Shown here piece after piece: positions 7,197 through 14,744 of a stretch of 37,671 bases of DNA. How positions within the stretch are numbered: the stretch's first letter is position 1; every line of letters begins with the position of its first letter. The translations under genes were made by a program, and so were the position numbers. Under the pieces are notes generated by a model, which ran no database searches, was not told the origin of the DNA, and worked only from the letters and a program-made list of their open reading frames with translations. The DNA is from Paramuribaculum sp. (GTDB taxonomy: Bacteria > Bacteroidota > Bacteroidia > Bacteroidales > Muribaculaceae), in contig VSPV01000003.1 in NCBI GenBank assembly GCA_009775605.1, positions 1 through 37,671 of the forward strand, read 5' to 3'.

Positions 7197-9116
7197 TCAG
7201 ATACGTGAGTCGATAAGCTCGATTTTCTTTTCGAGGTCGGCTATATCGTCCTTCAGGTGCTGGATTTTGCCCTGAAGCTCGCGCAGCATGGAGTTGCCGC
7301 TCTTTGATTTGGCGTTGAAGAAGCCGAGATTGTTCTCGTAGGTGGCGAGTTCGTTCTTGCGGCTTTCGTAGGCGCGGAGCAGGCGCTCACGTTCGCGCGA
7401 GAGCTTGTTCTGGTCGGTGGTTTCGTTGATTGCGGCCTCGAATCTTGCGGCGCGGCCGCGGTTGTCGTGGACGTCGAGCTTAGCGTAGAGCTGACGCACG
7501 ATTTCGCGGTAGGCGTCGTGCAGCTTGTCTTTCTCGCGGAAGGGTACATGGCCGGTCGACTGCCAGAGCTGACGCTGCTCCTGAAGTATGTTAAGGGCTT
7601 CGTCGCGGGGAGTGGTGTCGGCGGGGTCGTTGAGCGCCGTCAGACGGGCTATGATTTCGCGTTTGACGTGGAGGTTGGCCTGCTCGGTGCGGCGTGTGTC
7701 GGAAGTTGAGCGTTTCTTGAGGTCGAAGAAAGCGTCGCAGGCGGCGAGGAAGCGCTGCCACAGGGCGTCGCTGTGTTTCTTGGGCACGGCACCAATGGTT
7801 TTCCATTCCTTCTGCAGCTCTATGAGACGGTCGGAAGTCGCTTTCCAGTCGGTGGAATCCTTGAGGGATTCGGCCTCTTCGCAGAGAGCTGTCTTGTGAC
7901 GGAGATTTTTTGCAAGCTCTTCCTTCATATAATTGAAGAATACGGCTTTAGCGTCAAAGAAAGCGTCGCATGCAGCACGGAAACGGGTGAAGAGGGCGTT
8001 GTTGGTCTTCCGGGAAGCGAATCCGAGTTTCTTCCATTCTTCCTGAGCCTTGATTATGCGGGCCGACGCCTGATTCCATGCAGAATAGGTCTTGAGTTCG
8101 GCCGTATTGATTGACTCTATGTCCTCGCACAGGGCAGTCTTGGCGTTTTCGTTGTCGAGTTCGCGTTTTTTTCTTTCCTCGAAGAAAGCCTGATGGCGTT
8201 TGTTGACCTCAGAAGATGCTTCGCGGAAACGGTTCCACATCTCGTCGCGCACGTCCTTGGCCACGGGGCCTGTCTCGCGCCATTTCTCGTGGAGGGCCTT
8301 GAGCTTCTGGAATGCGAGAATCACGTCTTCTTCGGCTGCGAGAGCCTCGGCGTCGGCGATGATCTGCTGTTTGTCGGCGAGGTTTTTCTTGAAATCGTAG
8401 TCGCGGAGTTCCTTGTTGACCTTCCATTGGTCATAGAACTTCTCGACGGCTGCCTGCTGGCGTTTCCATATATCGGTCGTGGAGGTTTCGGGAACCTCTC
8501 CTATCGTCTTGAATTCGGCCACCAGTTCCTTTACGCGAGAGTAGAGGCGTCCTACGTTGTCGGTGTCGGCAGCAATCTCTTCAATTTCGGTAATGATGGC
8601 TTCCTTGCGCTCGAGGTTGCGGAGCATTTCGGCTTCGAGTAGTGAGCGGTAGGCAGCTTTTTTCTCGCGCACGGTGTTGAGCGTGGTCTTGAACTCCTCT
8701 TCGTCGGGGTCGACGGGTGGCACAAATTGTGTGGCATCGCCCCCTTCCTCAATAAAGCTTGTACGGAGAGTGTGTAGCCAGTCGTTGTGCAGGGAATAGA
8801 ACTGCTGTTTGAGGCGGTTGACCTCGTCGGAGTTTATTTCCGAGTCGGGCATGCCTGCAATTTCCTTGATGCGGGCCAGTACCTCGGCTTTGGTAAGCTG
8901 CTGGGCCTGTGCGGAGACTGTGGAATTGTCGGATGCAGATTCGGGCATGTCGCCGTCGGAGGGAGTAGAGGCAACTTCCGTGACAGGTTCTGCTGAAACT
9001 TCGATATCCGTAGTTTCAACTTCAGCGGCAGTGGGTTCCGTCGATGTGGTTGTTTGATTCAAGGCGTTTTCGCCGGCGTCCATGATGGACTCTGCCGACT
9101 TGTTGGACAATTCCAT
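7197..9116 (-). CDS. DUF349-repeat coiled-coil protein
   Basis: A 639-residue cytoplasmic-looking, highly charged protein with five successive DUF349 units. Each has a W-x-x-G core, seen in EFKTIGEVP, KWRETGPVA, EWKKLGFAS, EWKTIGAVP and LWQSTGHVP, followed by a helical WxRFRAACDAFF-type segment. The first 110 residues are acidic and low complexity (many T, E, S). The last 80 residues form a coiled coil (RERERLLRAYESRKNELATYE onward). DUF349 proteins are widespread in Bacteroidetes and Actinobacteria; their function is not settled. The start at 9116 (MELSNKSAES) is preferred because the promoter at 9247-9276 places the transcript start after the longer frame's ATG at 9239; 9083 is an alternative. 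The sugar transferase follows in the same unit. Confidence 0.88.
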   Translation of the reverse strand: MELSNKSAESIMDAGENALNQTTTSTEPTAAEVETTDIEVSAEPVTEVASTPSDGDMPESASDNSTVSAQAQQLTKAEVLARIKEIAGMPDSEINSDEVNRLKQQFYSLHNDWLHTLRTSFIEEGGDATQFVPPVDPDEEEFKTTLNTVREKKAAYRSLLEAEMLRNLERKEAIITEIEEIAADTDNVGRLYSRVKELVAEFKTIGEVPETSTTDIWKRQQAAVEKFYDQWKVNKELRDYDFKKNLADKQQIIADAEALAAEEDVILAFQKLKALHEKWRETGPVAKDVRDEMWNRFREASSEVNKRHQAFFEERKKRELDNENAKTALCEDIESINTAELKTYSAWNQASARIIKAQEEWKKLGFASRKTNNALFTRFRAACDAFFDAKAVFFNYMKEELAKNLRHKTALCEEAESLKDSTDWKATSDRLIELQKEWKTIGAVPKKHSDALWQRFLAACDAFFDLKKRSTSDTRRTEQANLHVKREIIARLTALNDPADTTPRDEALNILQEQRQLWQSTGHVPFREKDKLHDAYREIVRQLYAKLDVHDNRGRAARFEAAINETTDQNKLSRERERLLRAYESRKNELATYENNLGFFNAKSKSGNSMLRELQGKIQHLKDDIADLEKKIELIDSRI

Positions 9117-9207
9117 AGGTACAAAAATAAATCTGTTGTTTTCAAGGGTCGCTCCGCGCCGGGCGTGGAGAGGGTAATTCAAAGTTAAAGATGTGGCCTG
9201 ACGCTTA

Positions 9208-9225
9208 CATCCACGCGTGTGGATG
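9208..9225. promoter_or_regulatory. Inverted repeat in the DUF349 leader (operator or RNA hairpin)
   Basis: CATCCAC-GCGT-GTGGATG forms an 18-base inverted repeat with 7-bp arms. It lies about 30 bases downstream of the predicted minus-strand transcript start and 21 bases upstream of a second -7-like box, TAACTTTG (9187-9180). It could be an operator for that inner promoter or a leader hairpin. Confidence 0.4.
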
Positions 9226-9246
9226 CTGACGAAAGACAAATCGGGT

Positions 9247-9276
9247 CAAAAATAGGCATAATTTTTCAGAAAACAA
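9247..9276 (-). promoter_or_regulatory. Promoter of the DUF349-sugar transferase unit
   Basis: On the minus strand TTG (9276-9274) is followed after 19 bases by TATTTTTG (9254-9247), matching the Bacteroidetes consensus. Predicted transcription start is near 9240, giving a leader of about 125 bases. Confidence 0.6.
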
Positions 9277-9394
9277 CTAAAATTTGACAGAAAACGGTTC
9301 GCCGAAGAAAGAAAATGTATGAAAATGTGAGTGTGGACTCAATCATTACGGGCATAAGAATTGTTGAAACAATAGCAATTTAACATTCAGAATT

Positions 9395-9652
9395 ATGACA
9401 CAGAACAGAATTCATCCTATCAATGAGGTAATGATCGAGATTTATGAAGAAGGCAAGAAGGTCGACACCTACGAAGGCTCGGGTTTCCATACGGTAGAGG
9501 AGGCGGTGCGCAACGCTTATGAAGGCAGCGACCGCACCAACAATCCTATCGAGGATTACGTGTTCCGCGTGAGCGATCTGGCCACCGGAACCTCGGCCCG
9601 TTACCGGGTGAATGCCGGAGGGAATCTCAAGATTCTTCCCGAGGAGAAGTGA
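9395..9652 (+). CDS. Small conserved-type protein of unknown function (85 aa)
   Basis: A hydrophilic 85-residue protein with no signal peptide or membrane segment. The middle, YEGSGFHTVEEAVRNAYEGS, suggests a short helix after a strand, and the C-terminal part (DYVFRVSDLATGTSARYRVN) looks like beta strands, consistent with a small alpha+beta domain. I do not recognise a named family. It stands alone, divergent from the DUF349 gene, with a good terminator directly after it. The composition is protein-like and codon use matches the neighbours, so I regard it as a real gene. No TAnnTTTG box with proper spacing was found immediately upstream; TAAAATTTG near 9278 is one base off. Confidence 0.75.
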   Translation: MTQNRIHPINEVMIEIYEEGKKVDTYEGSGFHTVEEAVRNAYEGSDRTNNPIEDYVFRVSDLATGTSARYRVNAGGNLKILPEEK

Positions 9653-9670
9653 CGGGGTGGCAATAATTGG

Positions 9671-9708
9671 CATCCTGTGGCGCCGCCGGGGCCATGGGAT
9701 GTTTTTTT
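9671..9708 (+). terminator. Intrinsic terminator after the 85-aa gene
   Basis: CATCC-TG-TGGC (9671-9681) pairs with GCCA-TG-GGATG (9691-9701) as two short stems around a 2x2 internal loop, followed by seven T (9702-9708). Confidence 0.7.
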
Positions 9709-9745
9709 GTGACTTATGTGACTTATGTGTCTTATAAATCTTATA
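9709..9745. repeat. Short 9-bp tandem repeat (about four units)
   Basis: GTGACTTAT GTGACTTAT GTGTCTTAT AAATCTTAT: four degenerate 9-base units directly after the terminator. Low-complexity intergenic sequence with no visible coding role. Confidence 0.6.
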
Positions 9746-9774
9746 ATGTGGGGATGGCGGTTTAAAAGAAAAAG

Positions 9775-9794
9775 CGGTTGTCTCGCGACAACCG
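9775..9794. other. Perfect 8-bp hairpin upstream of a small ORF
   Basis: CGGTTGTC-TCGC-GACAACCG. It is followed by an A/T-rich stretch and then the ATG of the 31-codon ORF at 9823. It could be a terminator of read-through transcription or a leader structure. Confidence 0.5.
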
Positions 9795-9822
9795 ATTATT
9801 CTTTAACCTTAAATCTAATACC

Positions 9823-9918
9823 ATGAAAAAACACAGTGCAAATAGTAATTATATCCTTCTAACATGGGTTGCTGTAAAAAGGTTCGGAGGATGTTACGGT
9901 TTAACGTATTTTAACTAA
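9823..9918 (+). CDS. Possible small protein or leader ORF (31 aa)
   Basis: The ORF begins ATGAAAAAACAC and ends TAA at 9916-9918, encoding MKKHSANSNYILLTWVAVKR plus 11 more residues. It is preceded by a hairpin and an A/T-rich stretch containing CTAATACC, which looks like a translated leader context. It lies upstream of the response-regulator promoter, so it would be a separate transcript or a relic. No family is recognised, and it is short enough to be chance. Confidence 0.3.
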   Translation: MKKHSANSNYILLTWVAVKRFGGCYGLTYFN

Positions 9919-9945
9919 TATTGTCGCTTTGCTGTTGTAACTTTG
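9900..9945 (+). promoter_or_regulatory. Promoter and direct repeats upstream of the two-component system
   Basis: TAACTTTG at 9938-9945 is a perfect -7 box 85 bases before the response regulator; no well-spaced TTG is present. Just upstream are direct repeats TTTAAC (9900-9905) and TTTAAC (9910-9915), 10 bases start to start, a spacing like OmpR/PhoB-family half-sites. This is compatible with autoregulation by the encoded regulator, which is an inference. Confidence 0.5.
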
Positions 9946-10030
9946 AACGTCTATAAAATCAGACAACGTTTTATGCACCTATGCAATACCATGGCATTTT
10001 TTAGATAATGAAATGTAAATCAGTGTTACT

Positions 10031-10741
10031 ATGAGAATAAAGATATTAGTGATTGATGACGAGGAAGCCCTGTGCGAGATTCTGAAATTCAATCTTGAAA
10101 AAGAAGGCTACGAGGTTGACTGCGCCTACAGTGCGGAGGAAGCCTTGGAGATGGATCTGTCGGGTTACTCACTTTTTATTGTGGATATAATGATGGAGCG
10201 TCTGAGTGGATTTGACTTTGCCAAACGAATCAGAAATCAGGTTTCCACAGAGAACACCCCCATAATATTCTGCTCGGCACTCAACGGCGAGGATGATACC
10301 GTGATGGGCCTCAACATCGGTGCGGACGATTATATAACCAAACCGTTTGTGATAAGCGAGGTGCTTGCCCGCGTAAGGGCGGTGTTGCGCCGCAGCCAGG
10401 CAACGAAACAGTGGGAATACAACGTGTCGAAGAGCATCTATGAGCCCGACATCACCTTCAAAACACTCCGGATAGACCGTAACGAAAAGCTGTGCTATCT
10501 CGACGGCAAGGAGATAAACCTTACGCGCACGGAATTCGACATACTGCTGTTTATCCTCACACACCGCAACCGCATTTACTCACGCGAGGAGATAATACGT
10601 AATGTCTGGGACGACGTGGTTGTTGTCACCAGCCGGACAATCGACACAAACATAGCCCGTCTACGTAAGAAAATCGGAGTTTACGGAAACAATATCGTGA
10701 CACGACTTGGTTTCGGCTATGGCTTTAAGGAGACAGTTTAG
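10031..10741 (+). CDS. OmpR/PhoB-family response regulator
   Basis: A 236-residue transcription regulator. The receiver domain is residues 1-120: acidic pair D9-D10, phospho-acceptor D52 in LFIVDIMM, the conserved Ser in IIFCSALNG, and the Lys in DDYITKPF. A winged-helix DNA-binding domain covers residues about 140-233, with LTRTEFDILLFIL, YSREEIIRNVW and VVTSRTIDTNIARLRKKI before the wing GFGYGF. It overlaps the histidine kinase gene by 23 bases, so the two are translationally coupled partners. Targets are not visible. The receiver sequence does not match what I recall of RprY, so no symbol is assigned. Confidence 0.93.
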   Translation: MRIKILVIDDEEALCEILKFNLEKEGYEVDCAYSAEEALEMDLSGYSLFIVDIMMERLSGFDFAKRIRNQVSTENTPIIFCSALNGEDDTVMGLNIGADDYITKPFVISEVLARVRAVLRRSQATKQWEYNVSKSIYEPDITFKTLRIDRNEKLCYLDGKEINLTRTEFDILLFILTHRNRIYSREEIIRNVWDDVVVVTSRTIDTNIARLRKKIGVYGNNIVTRLGFGYGFKETV

Positions 10742-12209
10742 CTTCAGGTGGAGGCTTTTTATTCCGCTCTCACTCCTCATGTGGGTGGTAATAGGCACAT
10801 TCGCCGTTTACACCTACCGGCATGAAACGCGGTATCGCGAGCGCACCGTCAACAACCAGCTTAACCGCATAGGGTCGAAAGTGCTTCAGGCCTACGACAA
10901 CGATATGGACCTGACTCCTTTCATGAACTTCGTGCGCTATTACAACGCGCAGTCGCTTTACTCCGACCTGCGCGTGAGCGTCTACGACCGCAACGGCGAC
11001 CTGATCTATTCCATAGGCAAGCCGACAGTGAGCGATTTCAGCAGCGTGGATGATCTTGACAAGCTAATCACAACCGACACCGGAGTGATGAGCAAAGACA
11101 ACACCCTTTTCGGGGAGAAGTTTTTCTATGTCTCGGCCGTGAAGAGCAACGACGGCCAGGTTTTCGTACATACCGTGCTTCCTAACAGCGAGAAAGTGCA
11201 GGACAGGCTTTCGCTCGGCCCTGAATTCTGGATTCTTGTTGCCACGGTGTTTGTGGTAGCGACGGTTCTGGTCTATTTCCTGTCGGGCTATCTCACGCGC
11301 AATGTTAAGCTTCTGCGGGAGTTCGCCGACAAGGCCGCCTCGAATATCGACACCGGAGATGACGAGCTCTTTGACGAGAGCATCTTTCCCCACGATGAGC
11401 TCGGCGACATTTCGCGAAGGCTTGTGGAGCTTTACCATGACCGCATCGATGCGTTGCGCCGTGCAGGCACCGAACATAAGATAGCCATCAACGCCGTTGA
11501 GGAAAAGTCGCGTATGAAGCGACAGCTCACCAACAACATCAACCATGAGCTTAAGACTCCTGTGGGAGTTGTCAGAGGCTATCTTGAGACAGTTCTGTCG
11601 TCGCCTGACATGGACGACACCATGCGCACGCATTTTCTTCAGCGTGCCCAGGACAATGTGAACCGCCTCTGTGCGCTTCTGGGCGATGTCTCCACCATGA
11701 CCCGTCTGGAAGAAGGCGCGGGCAATATCCCTACGGAAGAAATCGATTTTCACGACCTTGTGTTTGCGGTGGCCAACGACCTCGAGAGCGGTGGCGTGCT
11801 CCGCAATATGAAGTTCACGTTCGACATTCCGTTCAATTGCGCAGTCAAGGGCAATGCCGGACTGCTTACAGGCGTGGTGACAAATCTTGCCAAGAATGCG
11901 GCACTGTACAGCCACGGAACCAAGATGTGCCTGAACATCACGGCCGAGAGCGACAGATATTACACATTCAATTTCTTTGATGACGGCCGGGGCGTAGACG
12001 AGGAGCATCTGGCCCACCTTTTCGAGCGGTTCTACCGTATAGATTCCGGCCGCGCCAGAAAGACCGGAGGCACGGGACTCGGGCTGCCGATTGTCAAGAA
12101 TACCATAGAGGCGCTCGGAGGAACGATTTCGGTAAATAACCGTCCGGGAGGGGGCCTCGGCTTTATGTTTACCCTTGAAAAATGGGGAAACAATGTTAAA
12201 AAAGTCTAA
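10719..12209 (+). CDS. Membrane sensor histidine kinase
   Basis: A 496-residue inner-membrane kinase that should phosphorylate the regulator encoded just upstream. TM1 is at about residues 13-33 (LFIPLSLLMWVVIGTFAVY) and TM2 at about 168-190 (FWILVATVFVVATVLVYFL); a periplasmic sensor domain of about 130 residues lies between. A HAMP-like linker is followed by HisKA with H276 in NNINHELKTPVGVVRGYL. The ATPase domain shows the N-box (TNLAKNAALYS), G1 (FDDGRGVDEEHL), F-box (FERFYR) and G2 (GGTGLGLPIVKN). The ATG at 10719 is preferred over the TTG at 10707. The sensed signal is unknown. Confidence 0.92.
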   Translation: MALRRQFSFRWRLFIPLSLLMWVVIGTFAVYTYRHETRYRERTVNNQLNRIGSKVLQAYDNDMDLTPFMNFVRYYNAQSLYSDLRVSVYDRNGDLIYSIGKPTVSDFSSVDDLDKLITTDTGVMSKDNTLFGEKFFYVSAVKSNDGQVFVHTVLPNSEKVQDRLSLGPEFWILVATVFVVATVLVYFLSGYLTRNVKLLREFADKAASNIDTGDDELFDESIFPHDELGDISRRLVELYHDRIDALRRAGTEHKIAINAVEEKSRMKRQLTNNINHELKTPVGVVRGYLETVLSSPDMDDTMRTHFLQRAQDNVNRLCALLGDVSTMTRLEEGAGNIPTEEIDFHDLVFAVANDLESGGVLRNMKFTFDIPFNCAVKGNAGLLTGVVTNLAKNAALYSHGTKMCLNITAESDRYYTFNFFDDGRGVDEEHLAHLFERFYRIDSGRARKTGGTGLGLPIVKNTIEALGGTISVNNRPGGGLGFMFTLEKWGNNVKKV

Positions 12210-12279
12210 ATAGGAGGGCTGCTTCCTATTTGTTGCAGCATTGTAATATCTATGACACGAGAATGTGAATTGTTTGCTC

Positions 12280-12287
12280 TACTTTTG
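12280..12287 (+). promoter_or_regulatory. Possible promoter for a short intergenic transcript
   Basis: TACTTTTG fits the -7 consensus and points toward the terminator at 12402-12437, with no ORF of note in between. The -33 half is poor. The surrounding inverted repeat CGAGAATG (12258-12265) / CATTCTCG (12309-12316) straddles it. Confidence 0.25.
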
Positions 12288-12401
12288 TCGGCGTAAGGAA
12301 TTTGTATTCATTCTCGTTTAGATAATAAGCCAAGATATATACAGAGTCTATACCACAACTTTGCAAAATAGTAATTAAGAGACCATTTAAGAATTATGAT
12401 A

Positions 12402-12437
12402 CACGGACTGTCGGAGAGACAGTCCGTGCGTTATTTT
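12402..12437. terminator. Bidirectional intrinsic terminator
   Basis: A perfect 11-bp stem, CACGGACTGTC (12402-12412) and GACAGTCCGTG (12418-12428), with a GGAGA loop. On the plus strand it is followed by CGTTATTTT, on the minus strand by TATCATAATTCTT. It separates the plus-strand histidine kinase from the minus-strand gene ending at 12480. Confidence 0.8.
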
Positions 12438-12479
12438 AAACACTCCGGCGCCAGAAGCCTGATCCGCGGCAAAGGTGGG

Positions 12480-14732
12480 TCAGTGTATTCTGCACTTTGC
12501 CGATTTGCCGGGCTTAACGGTGACCTTCTGCGTCCATTCGGTAAAACGGTTGTCGCCTAACGGCTTGGCTGTCTGGGAGGCGTTTTCCGCAAAAATGGTA
12601 ACCGTGGCCTCATGCTCAGTAGGATTGAAGAGCGTCATTTCGTAGCCGGATTTTATCTTCTTCAGGTCAGTGACCTTCACATGGTCGAACACGAAATAGC
12701 GGCCGGTGTCAGTGTTGATATATATTCCGGGAATCTCGGTGGCCATCATGGCGCCGTTTGTCTCGTTCCAGCCGGTCTTGCCTCCGTCGCCGCGCGAACC
12801 GCGGCTGTCGGCGTCACAGTAGGTGAGGCGTTCGGTAATCTTGCCGTTGGGCTGTATGCCTTCGGCATGGGCGTGGATTATGTCGCGAAGAAGGTCGGCA
12901 TAGAGCTCATTGCCAGTGGTGCGGTACAGCTTGAAAAGGGCGTCGCCCGACTGGGTGCAGAATCCCGGGGCGCCATGCTTGTTCTGGGTGCTTGCCCATA
13001 CGGCGCCGGTAAGGTCGGCTCCGAGGCGAGCCAGAGGAGTATTTTCAGGGAGGATGTAGGGATATGACACTGTCCATGTGGAGCAGAGGGCGGCCAGGGC
13101 TTCTGCCTGGGGAATATAGCTGTTGTCACCGGTGATTTCGGCAAGTGTGACCAAAGATGTGAGCAGTCCCACCGCTGTCTCTGAATCGGCGTTCTGCAGA
13201 ATGTCGCCGCATCCGCCTGAGGTGAATCCCTTGACGGCAAATTCGTCGTAGAGAGCCTTGGCTCCCTCACGCGCCACTGCAAGATACTCAGGATTGTTGA
13301 AATATACTGATGCAAGGGCAAGTCCGGCAGGAGCCATCGCGCCGCCGGAGGTGTTGAATATCGCTACGTCGCCGGTAGCCACGTTCAGGTAATTTCCCCA
13401 GGTGCCATGTTTTTTCCAGGTGTTGACAAAGGCATCGGCCAGACGGCGTATGCGGCTTTCCCATTCGGGCTTTATCTCTTTGCCGTGGCCCTGCTTCTTC
13501 ATCAGCATGAGCTGCTTCACGGTCCAGTAGAGCATGTCGGCGTTTTTGCGCGTAAGGCCGATGTCAGGGATATTCTCGGCGGCAGCCGCATCGCGTGGGA
13601 ACACATTGCCGTCGGCGCCCACGGTGTCGTAGAAATATCCGCTTTTGCCTTCACCGTGACTTAGGCCGAAGTCGAAGGTGTTTATGACGCGGCGCAGATG
13701 CTCGGCATCGCCCAGCGCGAGAGCGGGGTAGGTGTTCATCAGGCCGCCTATCCAGCCATACGACATCCAGTCGGCGTTCTCAGGGCAATAATACTGCGTG
13801 GTGTCGCGGTCGAGATAGCGGTCGTCGATATCGGCCATCATCAGTTCCATCACCCGGCTCATAGGTATGAGATTCCTTACCTCAGAGGGTGCGGTGCCGG
13901 GTATGTTCTTGCGTTCGGCCATGAAGCGGCCCAACAGCGAGGGTACGTCGGGGCAGTCAAAGCGTATTTCGTTTACGGATACCGTGAGCGTGTCGCCTTT
14001 GCTTACTTTTATGCCGCGGTCGGGGCTGGGGCTGAATCCTATGAATTCGGGCTTAAGTTCTCTGACGCCGGGAGCGCTGATTACAAATGATGCCATACTT
14101 CTGTCAGGGGTCTCTTCAACAATCAGACCGAAATCCTTCACTTCATTTCCCTGGGGCAGACCCTGTGCGGTAATATAGATGGTTCCGGTTCCGTTGCGGC
14201 GGTCAAGTACAGCCATGGCGGGAGTAGCCACATTGCAGGATAGAAGTTCGAGCCTTGACTTGGCTCCGAATTCGGGCGAAAGCTGCGGTATGGGGTTGGA
14301 GGTGAGGGCAAGATCCTTGCGGTAATAGTCGGTGCGATCAAGTCCGGTGGCATACGCACGCGAGACTATGCGCTGGCGGTTGCCGCCGTACACAGCCGAG
14401 GGGAGCATCACATAATTGTCGCTCGACCATCCGGCGCGGTCAAACGCCACGGCCACGCCGCAGCTGTCCATATCCTTGAGGGCCACAAAGCGGTATACAC
14501 GTGAGGTGGTTCCGCTGCCGTTATCGGTCACGGACGGAATCACTTTCCACCGTCCGCCGGAAGTCACCTCGTCACACTCTGTGAGCAGCGGGCCGCTGTA
14601 ACTGCAGTCAAGCAGCCTGATACCGTCCTTTACCACCGGTTTTTCGGGAAGCCAGGACGCTCTTTCGGCTCCTGCTTCCATACATACGGCCATTGCGGCC
14701 AGAGTAATTGCAAATCTGTAGATTCGTTTCAT
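12480..14732 (-). CDS. Large exported protein, possible (alpha/alpha)6-barrel glycan-active enzyme
   Basis: A 750-residue protein with a signal peptide (MKRIYRFAITLAAMAVCMEAGA). Residues about 25-280 look beta-rich. Residues about 300-660 look helical with repeated Trp/Gly/Asp-rich turns: DWMSYGWIGGLMNTYPALALGD, LTRKNADMLYWTVKQLMLMKK, KHGTWGNYLNV, GFTSGGCGDILQNADSETAVGLL, and the RGDGGKTGWNETNG segment. That pattern is reminiscent of six-hairpin glycosidases or lyases. The last 80 residues resemble a beta-sandwich. I do not recognise the family, and function is inferred from fold impression only. It follows the lipoprotein gene at 14745-17015 after 12 bases, so the two form an operon and probably act on one substrate. 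Confidence 0.85.
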   Translation of the reverse strand: MKRIYRFAITLAAMAVCMEAGAERASWLPEKPVVKDGIRLLDCSYSGPLLTECDEVTSGGRWKVIPSVTDNGSGTTSRVYRFVALKDMDSCGVAVAFDRAGWSSDNYVMLPSAVYGGNRQRIVSRAYATGLDRTDYYRKDLALTSNPIPQLSPEFGAKSRLELLSCNVATPAMAVLDRRNGTGTIYITAQGLPQGNEVKDFGLIVEETPDRSMASFVISAPGVRELKPEFIGFSPSPDRGIKVSKGDTLTVSVNEIRFDCPDVPSLLGRFMAERKNIPGTAPSEVRNLIPMSRVMELMMADIDDRYLDRDTTQYYCPENADWMSYGWIGGLMNTYPALALGDAEHLRRVINTFDFGLSHGEGKSGYFYDTVGADGNVFPRDAAAAENIPDIGLTRKNADMLYWTVKQLMLMKKQGHGKEIKPEWESRIRRLADAFVNTWKKHGTWGNYLNVATGDVAIFNTSGGAMAPAGLALASVYFNNPEYLAVAREGAKALYDEFAVKGFTSGGCGDILQNADSETAVGLLTSLVTLAEITGDNSYIPQAEALAALCSTWTVSYPYILPENTPLARLGADLTGAVWASTQNKHGAPGFCTQSGDALFKLYRTTGNELYADLLRDIIHAHAEGIQPNGKITERLTYCDADSRGSRGDGGKTGWNETNGAMMATEIPGIYINTDTGRYFVFDHVKVTDLKKIKSGYEMTLFNPTEHEATVTIFAENASQTAKPLGDNRFTEWTQKVTVKPGKSAKCRIH

Positions 14733-14744
14733 CGGGATATGGAT

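Noticed and set aside
10031..12209. RprXY identity for the two-component system
   Set aside because: Domain layout fits but the receiver sequence differs from what I recall of RprY, so no symbol was assigned.
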